Source: Allodiplogaster sudhausi (taxonomy: Eukaryota; Nematoda; Chromadorea; Rhabditida; Diplogasteridae). Taken from it: a DNA stretch of 64,000 nt. The notes below the pieces were generated by a model. The model worked only from the letters and a program-made list of their open reading frames with translations. It ran no database searches and was not told where the DNA came from. Every line of letters starts with the position of its first letter. Positions within the stretch are counted from its first letter, which is position 1. The DNA is taken from assembly GCA_945643635.1 (NCBI GenBank), contig CALZFC010000112.1, positions 124,001-188,000 on the forward strand. Direction: 5' to 3'. The translations under genes were made by a program, and so were the position numbers. This document shows, piece by piece, positions 46,180 through 57,235 of this stretch.

Positions 46180-46210
<31 letters not shown>

Positions 46211-46282
46211 TTCTCTTCTCTCTCTCTCTCTCTATCTCTCTTTCTTCTCTCTCTTTATTTTTCTCCTTTCTCTACTTCACTT

Positions 46283-46329
<47 letters not shown>

Positions 46330-46995
46330 CTCTCTCTCTCTCTTTCTCTTTCTCTCTCTACTTTTAGTGGTTCTGCCTGTCCTCACAGCAGCTTCAGCCC
46401 CATCTCACTCGTAGCTCTGCCATCCCTTCTGCAGACGGCCTCACTCTGGCGGCGCTAGGATCGCACAAGTTTGGGGGGACTTTTCAAAGGGAATTTAACG
46501 ATATAGCGTCGCCCTCCCTCTCTATCTATCTGTCTTGCTCGGCCTCATTCTCTCCCCTCTCTTTCTTTCTCTCTCCCCTCTCTCTTTCTTCAGCTTGCTC
46601 TCTTTTCCTCTCTCTCTCTCTCTCTCTCCCTCTCTCTCTCTCTTCCTCCTTCCCTAGACTCTTCGACCTGGACGTCCACATCCGTGACCACGACAGGAAC
46701 ATTGTGCTTCATTCGTCGCATCCTGTTAAAGTATACAAAGCTTTCTGCAATGTTATGATTAAGATTAATTTTTAAAAGCAATTTTCTCTATCACCTCTCT
46801 CTCTCCCAGGTACTTCTAAATCTCCGTGAAGCAAAGCGTGTAGAGGAGCAGACGGTGACTGAAGAAGGAGAAGAGGGCAAAGGAAGAGGAAGCCATCACC
46901 AAGTGGTCCGTCTCCCCCACCCCCTCCATCTCCGCTCTATTGTCCTGCGTACCAGCCACCCCAACACTCTAATTACATACTTCTCGCTCTCATAG
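42895..46995 (+). CDS. eng-1: Cytosolic endo-beta-N-acetylglucosaminidase (ENGASE, GH85)
   Basis: Cleaves the chitobiose core of N-glycans released during ER-associated degradation; cytosolic (no signal peptide seen). Exons: 42895-42971, 43084-43341, 43441-43543, 43830-43923, 44318-44439, 44716-44801, 44927-44995, 45272-45408, 45584-45707, 45770-45866, 46368-46468, 46658-46730, 46810-46995; 508 residues, all in phase. Diagnostic segments in order: VCHDMKGGYL, FLHWWNIDFFCYFSHN, LPPLAYTSAAHDHGVRVLGT, TEW, FDGWLVNIEN (Asn212 and catalytic Glu214), WYDSV, LNYNW, FVGVDVFARG, SVALFAPGW and RFWSLLG. This is the full GH85 TIM barrel. The human enzyme (743) has longer C-terminal domains; C. elegans ENG-1 is short like this one. 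Exon 4 is taken from the internal acceptor at 43829 because only that frame matches. The final exon's Glu/Lys-rich tail is not conserved. Confidence 0.93.
43930..44045. repeat. (CT)n and (TCTCTG)n hexamer repeat in ENGASE intron 4
   Basis: (CT)n is followed at about 43976-44022 by at least seven consecutive CTCTGT units, then degenerate CT. Intronic. Confidence 0.85.
45418..45572. repeat. (GA)n tract in ENGASE intron 8
   Basis: GAGAGAGGAGA-type repeat starting about 10 bases after the donor at 45409 and filling nearly the whole 175-base intron. The 3' splice site GAAATGGTAG lies only about 10 bases after it and lacks a pyrimidine tract. Confidence 0.85.
45988..46364. repeat. (CT)n compound tract before ENGASE exon 11
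   Basis: About 375 bases of CT with CTCTGTCT, CTATCTCT and TTTCTCTC variants, ending a few bases before the acceptor at 46367. Confidence 0.9.
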
Positions 46996-47514
46996 ACTAA
47001 GGTCTTTCCTCCAAGATGTAACCTAGACCTTAGAATCTTAAGAACCTAGCCATAAGGTATACAGAGGGACTAAGCTATTTTGGTCGTGTCACTACTCACT
47101 CTTATAGCCAAATGAATTTGGTATTGTCACTGAACCATTCCTCCAAAAGGTCTATTTCTTTATAGGTCTTCTTTTTCTCTCTTTTGTTCACTGTGATTGT
47201 ACGCAATTTGTTTTTTTTAGTAATATGCAATATTTTTGTGTTTATCAGTTATGTAAATTGATTGCTGTACCGGTGATAAAAGCAGCTTTCACTAGAATAC
47301 ATCGACAGCAGGGGAATGAAAACGAGAATACGAAGCATATTTTGGCATAGAAAAGGATGAGAAATTGGAGCAAAGTAAAGGTTATGAGTAGCAGAAGAAC
47401 ATTATTACAAGGAAATACAAAAAAAAAACGAGACAGTGAGAGAGAAGAGAGTGAGGAGAGAGTTGTGGAGAGAAAAAGAGAGAGAGAATGTTCTTCTTTC
47501 TTCTATCCGTGACG
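46996..47514. other. Convergent 3' intergenic region
   Basis: About 520 bases between the ENGASE stop (plus) and the stop of the uncharacterised minus-strand gene. Holds both 3' ends. No coding signal; a short GA run lies at 47425-47490. Confidence 0.5.
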
Positions 47515-50500
47515 CTACAGCTCGCTCGAGCCTTCATCAAGCTCTTCCATCTGAAAAGATATCATGTTATATGAATCTCTCGATCCCTGACAATGAGACC
47601 TGATACAGCGTCTGTGGCATCGTCTCGAGATTCAGCTCTGGCATGGCAGTGGATATCGACTCGCGAACCACCTGAACATGCAATAGTTTTAGAACGCAGA
47701 GGCAATTCCAAAACACTGAACTGAAGGCCAAAATCACACTGTTGTTGGAGCGGGCAGAAATAATCGTATGGAGAGAAAAGTCGGACAAATCTTCGATATC
47801 AAATCTCTTTGTCATCTAATTCACCGCATGTGACGCTCTTAAACTGGGTGTATACGACCTGTAGACTTAAAAGAGAGAGCAGCACCTCCCCAAGTAGACC
47901 CAACGAATACATGGTGAGGGTCCACCCGAGGCTGCCTACATCATGGGAAGGACACACATCGCACCCAACCTGGATGACTTAAAAGAGAGAGCAGCACCTC
48001 CCCAAGTAGACCCAACGAATACATGGTGAGGGTCCACCCGAGGCTGCCTACATCATGGGAAGGACACACCCCGCACCCAACCTGGATGACAGTCTCCTCC
48101 TCCAAGTGGCCAAGAATTTCAACGTCCGAGTCGTCCAGTGCCTGACCCTCCTCCACGAGGTTAATATTCTTCATGTCCCAGTTGTTCGCTGTTCCATCGA
48201 CATACTGTAATTTTAATTATCTCTTCACTCTATTACAACCCCATCATAATAACACCACTGTGGCCCTTTCTGGCAGAGTGCCAAATTCTGTGTCATACCA
48301 TATAGGGGGAGGGCTTCTCTCAGATTGTCCCTTGTCCAAACCTGCAGCTGTCGATCGCGTGCCTCCCCCTCGTCCATGTCTTGCTCTCCTCCTTGAATCT
48401 CTCCTCCAATCCCTTCTTCCTCTCGCTGTCTCCACTCCAGCAGATTCTGCTGCTTACGCTCTGCAAACTTCTCGTCGGCGCGGTCTTCCGCGTCCGCTAC
48501 CTCAAAAGGGTGGCTGAATACGGCAGTGAGGAGAAGGATCCTCTGAATGTTCGCTGCATTCAGCTAACTTGGAAAACAAAGTATCTTTGCATAGTATAAT
48601 CTCCACTTCAAGAGACTAGGGTGGCGTCATATTGTTATCAACAAAATCTCTGACTATTATGGCGTCCATAACTTCGCGCTCCCCGCGCATGAACGCCTCC
48701 AAGTCATCGATGCACGCGGCTCTGAAACAACGGATGGAAATAAGCCAAGCCGAATAAGACAAAAAAAAAAGATTTCTCGAGTTTACAATCAACTACCTAA
48801 GAAAGAAAGGTAAGAAAAAATGATTTCTGCCACGCTAGAAAGGTTAGAGTAGATAACCAACTTGTATCCAAAGGAGCGGTTGAAAGCGGCCAGATCTCGC
48901 TGCGCATCTTCGAAGATCGCAGCCTGCACTTCCACCCGACATGCATACCAGACGGTCTTAAATCGAAGGAAAAAGAAAAAAAAATTATTTTTTAAAAAAC
49001 ACGATAATAATCGTTTTTCTTCTTCTTGTACTGAATTCTTCAATAAGATTTCCTTGACCACACTACAATTGGGCATGGATACAACTCGAAAAAGAGAGCG
49101 AGAGAATAGTCGATGAGCAAGTAACTACGGTAGAATGGGAAGAGACTGCAGTAACTACGGTAGAATGGAAAGAGACTGCAATAACAAACACACGTTGCCA
49201 TACCTCTGGGGAGTCATCCAATACAGAGGAAGTCGTTGTGAGAGAAAGAACCGTCTCACCGAGGCCGGGACAGAAGGAAAGAAGGCTGGATGTGTAACGT
49301 ACTCGATACATGCTCATATACTCTGCTTTCTCTCTCTCTCCCTACACTTTTCTCTCTCCTTCCTTCCTCCACTTTCCTCTCTCTCCTTCGTCTACATGCC
49401 TCTCTTTTACCAAATAACATCTCTCCATCGCATCTCTCTCCCCTGCACTTTCCTCTCTCTCCTCTACTTCTCTCTCTCTCTCTCTCTGCCTCCTCTAAAT
49501 TCCTCTCTTAGCTACTATCATCTCTCGATCTCATCTCTCTCTCTCCCCTCCTCCTCCTTTCTTCCCAAACAAACCTTGCGAGATAGTCGTAGACTTCATC
49601 CGTCGCGAGAGGGATTCCATCGAAGAAGTTGAGTGCCGTGCAGATGAGTTGAAGACCCACAGTCTAGAAAATACTCAATTTCATAACCAGGAAAGACGAT
49701 CAGCAAAATGCCATCAAGTTCCCTATAAATTATTGCCTACATAACTAAAAGTAAAGAACAAAGCTACTATGTGTGCTCTTTTCCTCCTTTTGGCATTCGA
49801 AACGAGAAGAATCAACTTATTTTTCCAAAAGGGGTCTGAAGCCAGTGTTGTCTAACAGATTTCGCACACGGGGGGAGGAGGGGAGGGGGGTTTCCGAAAG
49901 GCGTGGGGAGGCGGGAGGGAGCCTTCCCTGTGACTGACTGGGAGATGCGAGGGGAGACGAAGCAGCGCGAGGCTCGTCCAGAGATGCGCGGCGTGTCTCA
50001 GGAAGCGCGTCCGCTCCACGAAGCCTGCGGGCACAACGAGCAGATCAAGTCGCACACACCAAGAAACGACGCCATTCCCCTTCCTATCTCTTTAAGGATC
50101 AAGAAACTCACCCGTAAAATATTTGAATTCCCCCGACAATTGTAATCGCGTCTCTTTAAATCACATTCTCTCCCGCCCTTGAGTGCTTTGACAAAAGGCG
50201 CGAATTCAACAGTGAGCTATTAAAACAAAAACAAAAAAAATTTTTCTAGGATATTTCATCACCTCTCTTCAATAGAAAAAGAAATATTTCATTTTTATTG
50301 TTCATAAAACCTATGAACTTTTTTACCGAAACGCTTGAGGGCAGGGGGGGTTGAGGGAGAGCAGGACTTCGAAGGACTCGTTCGCAAAGGAGTGGAGATG
50401 GTTGAGAGCCAAGACTATGGCCACCTCCTCGGTGCCCGACGCGCAGCTGAGAAACAAGGAAAGCTCTACTTCTTCATATATGATTGTGCAAATAAACAAA

Positions 50501-51435
50501 AAAAAATCCGCTTTTTGACCTAATTTGTAAGGCTTCTCTAGTTTATCCAATAATGTACATGTATATTTTTTAATCACTGTACAAAACTCATAAAATAGAA
50601 AAAATAAAAAGATTAAGTTTAATTTACTTTCATTTTTGAATCCGGTTCCCCCCTCTTCTCACATCGTTCAATATGCTTATTGTCGGCAATAAATCATTGA
50701 AGACAACCCGTATATTATAGAATGCTACTATATTAAAAAAAAAAAGAAGCGGAAATCGACAAGCTGATGAGGTGGCGAAGGAAGGCGGACGCCGACGTGG
50801 AGTTGTGGCATTGCAGAGAGATGCATGCGCTGTGAAGGGAAGAAAAGTAAAAGTTACACCTACTTTCGTTCACCCTCCCTTTTAAGCTGTTCTGAATATG
50901 CTTAATTTCATTTTTATAAAGGTTAAATCGAATAAAAGAAATTATTCAAATAAGCAAACAAAGAAACAAATAATCAAGAGACACTGACTCCTTGGTGACA
51001 ACAGCACCCTCGAGAGAGGAGGGAATGCAGACGAGAGCCTCTTCGAACATACGCACTCTGCGTGAACTGCCAGTGCCACGGAGAAGAGAGCGGAGAGAAG
51101 AAGGGTCGGAAGGAGCAGGGAAGGGACAGCCAGCTTCGCTCCAGCACAGGAGAGCCAGCTGAATGGACCGCTGGTCTACATTTGCGCGCAGACACTTGCG
51201 CACTCCATAGTGTTCGGACATTTGCGCGCATACATTTGGTGCGCAAATGTCCCAAAACTGTAGTGTGCACAAGTGTCTGCATGAAAATGTTGTCTACCCG
51301 AATGGGCAGAGTGGGCGAGAGTATCTGCGACTACCATTATCATCCCTGGTTTACGAAACGTGGACTAAACGAAGAGGGAAAAGAGATAGATATAGAGAGG
51401 GAGAGAGAGGGAGACAGACGGAGAGAGAGAGAGCG

Positions 51436-51481
<46 letters not shown>

Positions 51482-52399
51482 GCAAAGCTCCTAACCTGCG
51501 TCATCTTACGGTTAACTTGCTTCTTGTGGGCTGCAATGGCAACTTCCTCCGGAGTATAGTCGATGACGTCATTGACAACCTGACAATAAAGAAGAACAGA
51601 TAAAAAGGATTCCTTTACGATTAATTTCAAACTAGCAAAAGGATGTTATAATAATTTCCCCACCAACCAAAGAAAATGGATTATAAAAGAGTGTTGCAAG
51701 ACAATTTCATTATAAATCGTCATTCATACTTTCCCTAACATTTCCCTTCTATAATCGGAATAACCAGCTAGAGCAAATTCGGTGCTATGTTACTTGGGGG
51801 GGGGGCAGTATACTTTTTTTTTTCCTTTTCGCTCAAATCGTGCACAGGGGGGTTCTCGAGCATGGGGAACACGAATATCACGTTTGTTTTGTACTCCTAT
51901 GCGTATAAAAAAAGTTACCGTACATTAGAGGTGTTAGGTAGATCATGTATGTTATACATGTTGTCTGATCTTTTGACTCTGTGAGTCAGTGTGTTGGTAG
52001 ATAGCAATTCGTGTTGCCTCTCCCTCATAACCGATGGCGTAGATCATCCCGGCAGAGGCCACTCACTCTCTAAGTTACTCATTGCTCTACCACCCATCCC
52101 TCGCTAGTAAGAGGTATATAAGCGCCCCGGAAGTGGGACCCGTTCAGTTATTCCGTTTTTTACGGCAAATATGAATGCCCAAGCGCATATGCTCTCCCTC
52201 CGCGACTTTAATCTCTTCTCGTCATGGCCTGAACTTGCGTTCATGTCGAGCGCTGACTTCGACACCTTCATAGCGGAAAGGGCACTTCTTTGGACGAACA
52301 GGCCCTGCCCAATTTGTGGCGGGCCGAGGAGTATCACCCCGAGGGATCCCAATGCTCTTCGGTGTGGTGAAAGGGTTGAAGAAGTTAGTTAGCGAACAG

Positions 52400-52444
<45 letters not shown>

Positions 52445-53508
52445 CAGGTTGAGTACTACACACTGAATCCGGTTCGTCGCATGGGGCTCCGGGCACGGTA
52501 GTGCAGCTTGACGAAACATGTGTCGTCCGTCGCAAGTTTAACCAGGGGCGCCTTGTCCGCAAGGATTGGCTGGTCGGAGGCATCCAAGACAGCACTCGCA
52601 TGGCCTTCTTTGAGATCACAGGCCGACGCAACGCGGCCACCCTTCAGGCGATCATTCAGAGACACGTTGCCCCCGGTGGGATTCTCCTCACGGACCAATG
52701 GGCTGGTTATGCCAACCTTGGCAATCTCGGATACACCCACCGCACGGTGAACCACAGTGTCAATTTTGTAATTAGAAGCAATGCGTTTTATGTGTTAATG
52801 GAAGCATGTTGTAAATATATTTATGTCGTTGTCACTCTTGTCCGGCATGGTCATGGTCTTAACGCGCAAAACACAGTGCAAACACGTGAGAGGCTTTTAC
52901 TAGTTAAGTACGGTAACTTTGTTAAACTGCATGCAAGCGCAAAACAAACGTGATATTCGTGTTCCCCATGCTCGAGAACCCCCCTGTGCACGATTTGAGC
53001 GAAAAGGAAAAAAAAGTATACTGCCCCCCCCCCCCCAAGTAACATAGCACCCAAATTCCTGGGTTCTTGAAATACAAAGCAGCCACTCTATAAAAAAACA
53101 AGGATAATAATTCCTGTTCTGCATTCTTTCCAGTGCTCTCCCGTATCACAATTAAAATAGAATAAAATGAAAATAGGAGGAACTTGAATAGCAATTCTAG
53201 ATAAGTAAGATCACTTGGTCAATCCACCACTTCGGATCACTTCCTGAAAAGAAATGGACCCCAGCGTTCTCGCATGCACATTTCGTAGCAATGCCCACAA
53301 GTGTTTTCTTTTGAGCGAAAGAAGCAGTGGCACTGGCTGAGTGATGACATGCAAAAGAGACCGAGCTGGCGAGGAATTCCTCGTTCGGCAACGTCTTGAA
53401 GATGCTGCGCTGCATCGCACCCGTGCACTCTTCTAAAGAAAGAGCGGTTAGAAGACAAACAAAAACATCTAAACACGAGACTTCCCGTCGCAGCGCACAA
53501 AAGAACAT
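47515..53508 (-). CDS. Uncharacterised 450-residue, mostly helical protein
   Basis: Family not recognised. Model exons (minus): 53508-53215, 51579-51496, 51158-50989, 50829-50761, 50446-50327, 50216-50165, 49663-49575, 49285-49204, 48956-48862, 48721-48655, 48204-48082, 47671-47600, 47550-47515; 1353 bases, one stop, all twelve junctions in phase, which strongly supports a real gene. The start ATG at 53508 is the weakest part; the internal Met of AMQRSIFKTLPNEEF is an alternative. No clear signal peptide, although residues 13-24 are hydrophobic. The middle (about 195-290) is Leu/Ala-rich and reads like helical repeats (FLRHLISFCASGTEEVAIVL, TVGLQLICTALNFFDGIPLA). The C-terminal third is acidic and ends EELDEGSSEL. 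A weak resemblance to formin FH3/armadillo-type helices was considered and not adopted. Intron 1 (1.6 kb) contains a Merlin-like transposon. Confidence 0.65.
47864..48090. repeat. 112-bp tandem duplication carrying a 5' splice site
   Basis: Two copies, 47864-47975 and 47976-48087, differ at about two positions; the first bases of a third unit follow. The right-hand copy overlaps the last bases of the exon 48204-48082 and its donor (ATCCAG then GTTGGG on the minus strand). The left copy therefore repeats the exon end and the donor inside the intron, 112 bases further on. Confidence 0.9.
51374..51478. repeat. (GA)n microsatellite
   Basis: GA repeat with GACAGACGGAGA variant, intronic (between exons 51579-51496 and 51158-50989 of the minus-strand gene), close to the donor at 51495. 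Confidence 0.85.
51781..51892 (+). repeat. Left terminal inverted repeat of the Merlin-like element
   Basis: Contains a run of ten G, a T-rich run and the words CTCAAATCGTGCACAGG and TTCTCGAGCATGGGGAACAC, all repeated in inverse at the right end. Confidence 0.87.
52171..52770 (+). pseudogene. Merlin transposase (IS1595-type), broken
   Basis: Two parts in the same frame. Part 1 (52171-52392) starts MNAQAHMLSLRDFNLFSSWP and holds a zinc-ribbon half, CPICGGP. Part 2 (from about 52499) reads VQLDETCVVRRKFNQGR, WLVGGI and LLTDQWAGYANLG, which supply the first two Asp of the DDE-type catalytic triad. They are separated by a (GA)n run (52404-52440) and stops; a possible intron (donor after GGTGTG near 52367, acceptor CGGTAG at 52500) would restore frame. 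After HRTVNHSVNFV the expected HTN..IE block with the third catalytic residue is missing, so the copy looks unable to make a full enzyme. Confidence 0.8.
52943..53051 (-). repeat. Right terminal inverted repeat of the Merlin-like element
   Basis: Reverse complement of the left end, differing mainly in the length of the G run (13 instead of 10 bases) and the T run. Confidence 0.87.
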
Positions 53509-54822
53509 TCATGCAAATGAACGCGAAAAGTCGCGAAATTTATAAACAGCAAGAGAATCCTTGGAAACACGTATGCTATCTTTTTTGTTTGTTTAAGAAA
53601 CATTAACCTTAAACGATGCTTGTGTATTGACGCGTCGAAACATGTCCAAAAACAGCATGTGCAATTTCTAGTGTTAGAATCCTCAATTATCGGGGTACGG
53701 TAGCACCGAATAGTTTTGATCGACGGCACCGCTCGCAGATGTAAAGTTCTTATTGCTTCTATTTTTCTTTATCGCCTCTAATGCACATTTATTTCTCTGC
53801 TTTTCATTTTTTTTTTATCGTTGTGTTTAGCGGTGCTATTTCTATGGTTGAAATTTACGTTGAAACTGTGGTGCTTCGAGAGAATTATTGGTAATTAATA
53901 GTCCAAGTGAAGGGAGAGCCCCTCAAAGGACAGTTCATCATGATGCACTCTCTTACGTTACAAACATGAATGTGAATGTGGTTTTCCTATTAATCTCCAG
54001 TTCTGATACACGAAGCAAGCTGCGAAACACAATGATTTTGAACCGATCGAATTCAGTAATAAATGAGTTCAGTAAGAAATAAAAACCAGTAATAAAAGAT
54101 TCAGTGGCTCCCTAAATTGGGCTTCGACCATTGTTTCATTCCAAAAATTAAAAAAAAAAAGAGTTTCGTCAACATTGCGCTTCATCATGATTTATTCACA
54201 AGACTCATAAAGTGGAAGCTTTAAACAAGTTTATAAAAAAAATATGCATAAACACATTAAAAAATTTATAGATCACTTCGTTGCCGATTAGCCTTAAGAA
54301 GCCATAATCTTTAAAAAAAATTCTTAATATTGTCCTACCGACGATGACAGACATGTTCAGAGCATAATCGATAAACAAAATTAGTGATTCAGAAGAGGGA
54401 AAACTCGTATGATTACGGTATTTCAGTGGTTTTGTGTCTTAGTCCTCCACTATATGGGATATTAATGCGCTCAATATTTCATCGAATTGTAGTGCTGAGG
54501 CATCAATACTCTAAAGCTTAAGTCTATAACTACGTTACTCTGTTAGGAGCGGCGCTTCAATTAGAGAAAATACCACCATACTTGCTTGGAAACCTGTCTA
54601 TCGGGAGGAGAGGAAACCGGAAATTAGATAAAGAGATCTGTATTAAAGCTTATAAAGCATGACCCTGGAATGTGTAAAAGAGATCTCTGCATGCGCACAG
54701 ACATAGAGAAGACGAGAGATTGTTAACGAGAGGGAGAGAGAGAGAGGCAAAGAGGGGAAATAGAAGGTGTACATTGAACAGAGAGAGAGAGAAAGATCGA
54801 GCGGGAGAAAGCGAGCAATTCC
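53509..54822. other. Intergenic; AT-rich, no gene seen
   Basis: About 1.3 kb between the start of the 450-residue gene and the stop of the SLC26 gene, both on the minus strand. It holds the SLC26 3' region and the other gene's promoter, and possibly an unseen 5' exon. A (GA)n run lies at 54727-54800. Confidence 0.5.
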
Positions 54823-56971
54823 TCACACGGCCTCAGCCGGCGCAGCATTCGCTGCAGAAGAGAGCTCCTCGTGATTCGATGTTGCCGTGGAAAGGGCGAT
54901 GATATCGCGGCAGCCATTCATGGAAACACTGGAAGGATGATAGATGGAGAGGTTATGAGAGAGCAGTGAGAGAGTGAAAGAGAGTGAGAGAGAAAGGGAG
55001 AAGAAGAGAGAGAGAAAAAGAGTGAGAGAGAGAGAGAAACGGAGAGATGCAAAGAAGAGAAGAAGCATACCTCGTATGGATGGGTAGCAGCATGGACCTG
55101 GCAGCCGAGCTGGCGTCCGTGAGTGTTGGATAGAGCGCAGCGCGCGGCACTCTCCCGAACCAGCCGGCAGACGCGAGTGTCAGGCGGACGCGGGCTGAGA
55201 ACATTCGCTTCTTTCTTTATATCTTTATTTCTTTCTCGGTAATTCTCGCTTTCGCTTCTTTTATCTATCGGTTTATTTATTTCGTTTATTCATAAAATCA
55301 TGCTTCCATGAAATACAATCTTCTTTTTATGTTAGTTTTGCCTTTTGTTATAGAAGATAGCGAGAAAAGCAAGAAAGAGGAAGCTAAAAGGGACCGGGCA
55401 TTGCTGCGAAGATCACGCGGATAGACTGCTCTTGCAGTTCAAAGTAGATCTGGAAATGTCAAAATTGTGTTGTAAAAAATGTTTGAAAATATGCGAAATG
55501 TTTGAGCAAAAATGTTTAAAAATAAAAATATAATAAAACTGTAATAATATAAAGATGTTCTTTTTTCTCTACATAGTTATGTTATATAATTCGCGCGTGA
55601 TTAATTTATGTTCTTAAAATTTAAATTAAACCATAAATTTCCCGCCGAACACCTTCGAATTTAGCTTTAATTTAAATTTATCGTGGAAAAGGCTCGGCCT
55701 ACGTCAGTGAGAGCGTGCGCGCCATGAGCGTCGACAGCAGAGACAGCAGCGCAGTCGAGGATGAGGACTCGCACGAGGGTGGACGACGAGTCAACCAGCA
55801 CGCAGCACGCTGACGCCGTCGACACGCCGCAGCGGCCGTGAGGGGGCGTCTTAGGAATCAGCGCGCATTTCAAACTCCCGCCAAAACGTACAATTTACAA
55901 AGCAGTGATAATAAGTCTTGCTATTATTATTAGGAATGTGTTTCTGAAAAGGACAAGAGTGAGAGAGAGAGAGAGAGTAAGATATTGTGGTGAGAGAGCG
56001 AGTGTGAGAAAGAGTAATGTGGAGGGAGGGAGAGAGAGCGCGAGAGCATTTTTGACTGACGGATGCCTCCTGGCAGATGATGATATTGGCAAGATTGCCT
56101 CGACTCCGCACGAGCGAGTCCTTCGGCTCCAGCTGACTCCGCAAGCTCGCGGTTCGCGTCCCGAGACCGAGGGCATAGGCGCTGGAGAATATTTAATGCC
56201 AACATTCAAAGGAAAAGAACCATAAATTAGTTAAATTTAAAAAAAGAATAAATTGAAAAAAAATTTCTATACCGTAGTGAGCTGCATATAATGATGACAT
56301 AAAGATTATTTCAGAAAGTAAATTTTCTATTCGTGTGCCATCATCAAGCAAGAGCCGATCAAGATGGCCCTCCCCCATCCGCCACCACCCAGCGGGGCCG
56401 TCTTTTAGGAGGAACGAACCAAAGAGGACCCTCGTGGAAGGGCATATCCTAGAAAGGCCTTCCTAGAAGGACCTCCCCTAGGAGACCCCTCTTGGACACA
56501 CCCTCTCATACACGCACCCCCTGATGGAGCGAGCTTGCTCGGCCACTTCCTCCCGGAAGCGGTCGACGTTCGCGAAGAGTAGCGGCGCGTTGAAGCGCAT
56601 TATCTGGAAGGGAAGAAAGTACGAGAAATTACAGGGTTTTTCCTATACAAGAATCAATAATTATCAGCAATACAATAATAATAAATTTAGCCCTTGGTTA
56701 GAACAAAAAAAGGTATTTAGCATAAAAAATTTTTATTTCAAAGAGAAGCAAAGAAAACATTGTTAAAAATATCCTTTTTACTTGCCCAATAAAACTGTAC
56801 ATTTTCATGCTGAAATGAAAATGTTTTATAAGTGAATAAAAAAATTTAGAAACTTTTTGACGATAACGAACCCGTGCCGGTGTCTCAATCTGGTCGACAT
56901 CGTAGGAGGACTCCTCTCCGAAACAGGCAAGGTCGGGAGAGAGACGGATCATTACATCCACGGTTGGACTG

Positions 56972-57014
<43 letters not shown>

Positions 57015-57197
57015 GAAGAAAGGGGGGGGAAGGGAAGGAGAAAGAAAGAGAGTGAAAGACAGAGAGATGGAATGAGAGAGTGAAAGAAAGAGAGATGGAA
57101 CGAGAGAGCGAAAGAAAGAGCGAGAAAGGAAAAGAGAAAGAGAGTAGAAGAGGGAGAGAGATACAGATAGAGAGAAATGGAAGGTGCAAAAGAGAGA

Positions 57198-57235
<38 letters not shown>

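Larger units (their letters stand above)
51781..53051 (+). mobile_element. Merlin-like DNA transposon, 1271 bp, long inverted repeats
   Basis: Begins GGTGCTATGTTACTTGGGGG and ends with the reverse complement; the inverted repeats stay nearly identical for about 110 bases (51781-51892 and 52943-53051) and patchily to about 150. A 7-bp direct repeat CAAATTC flanks it (51774-51780 and 53052-53058); Merlin elements usually make 8-9 bp, so one base may have changed. The interior encodes an IS1595/ISXO2-type transposase fragment (next entry), which defines the Merlin superfamily. It lies in the first intron of the 450-residue gene. The near identity of the two ends suggests recent insertion. Confidence 0.87.

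Noticed and set aside
52851..53194. Short minus-strand frames with GGGG-derived Gly runs
   Set aside because: They read through the right inverted repeat of the Merlin-like element and have no coding support.
47515..53508. Formin FH3 / armadillo identity for the 450-residue protein
   Set aside because: Only a vague resemblance of one helical segment (LICTALNFFDGIP). No FH1/FH2 domains, and the order of segments does not follow any formin I know.
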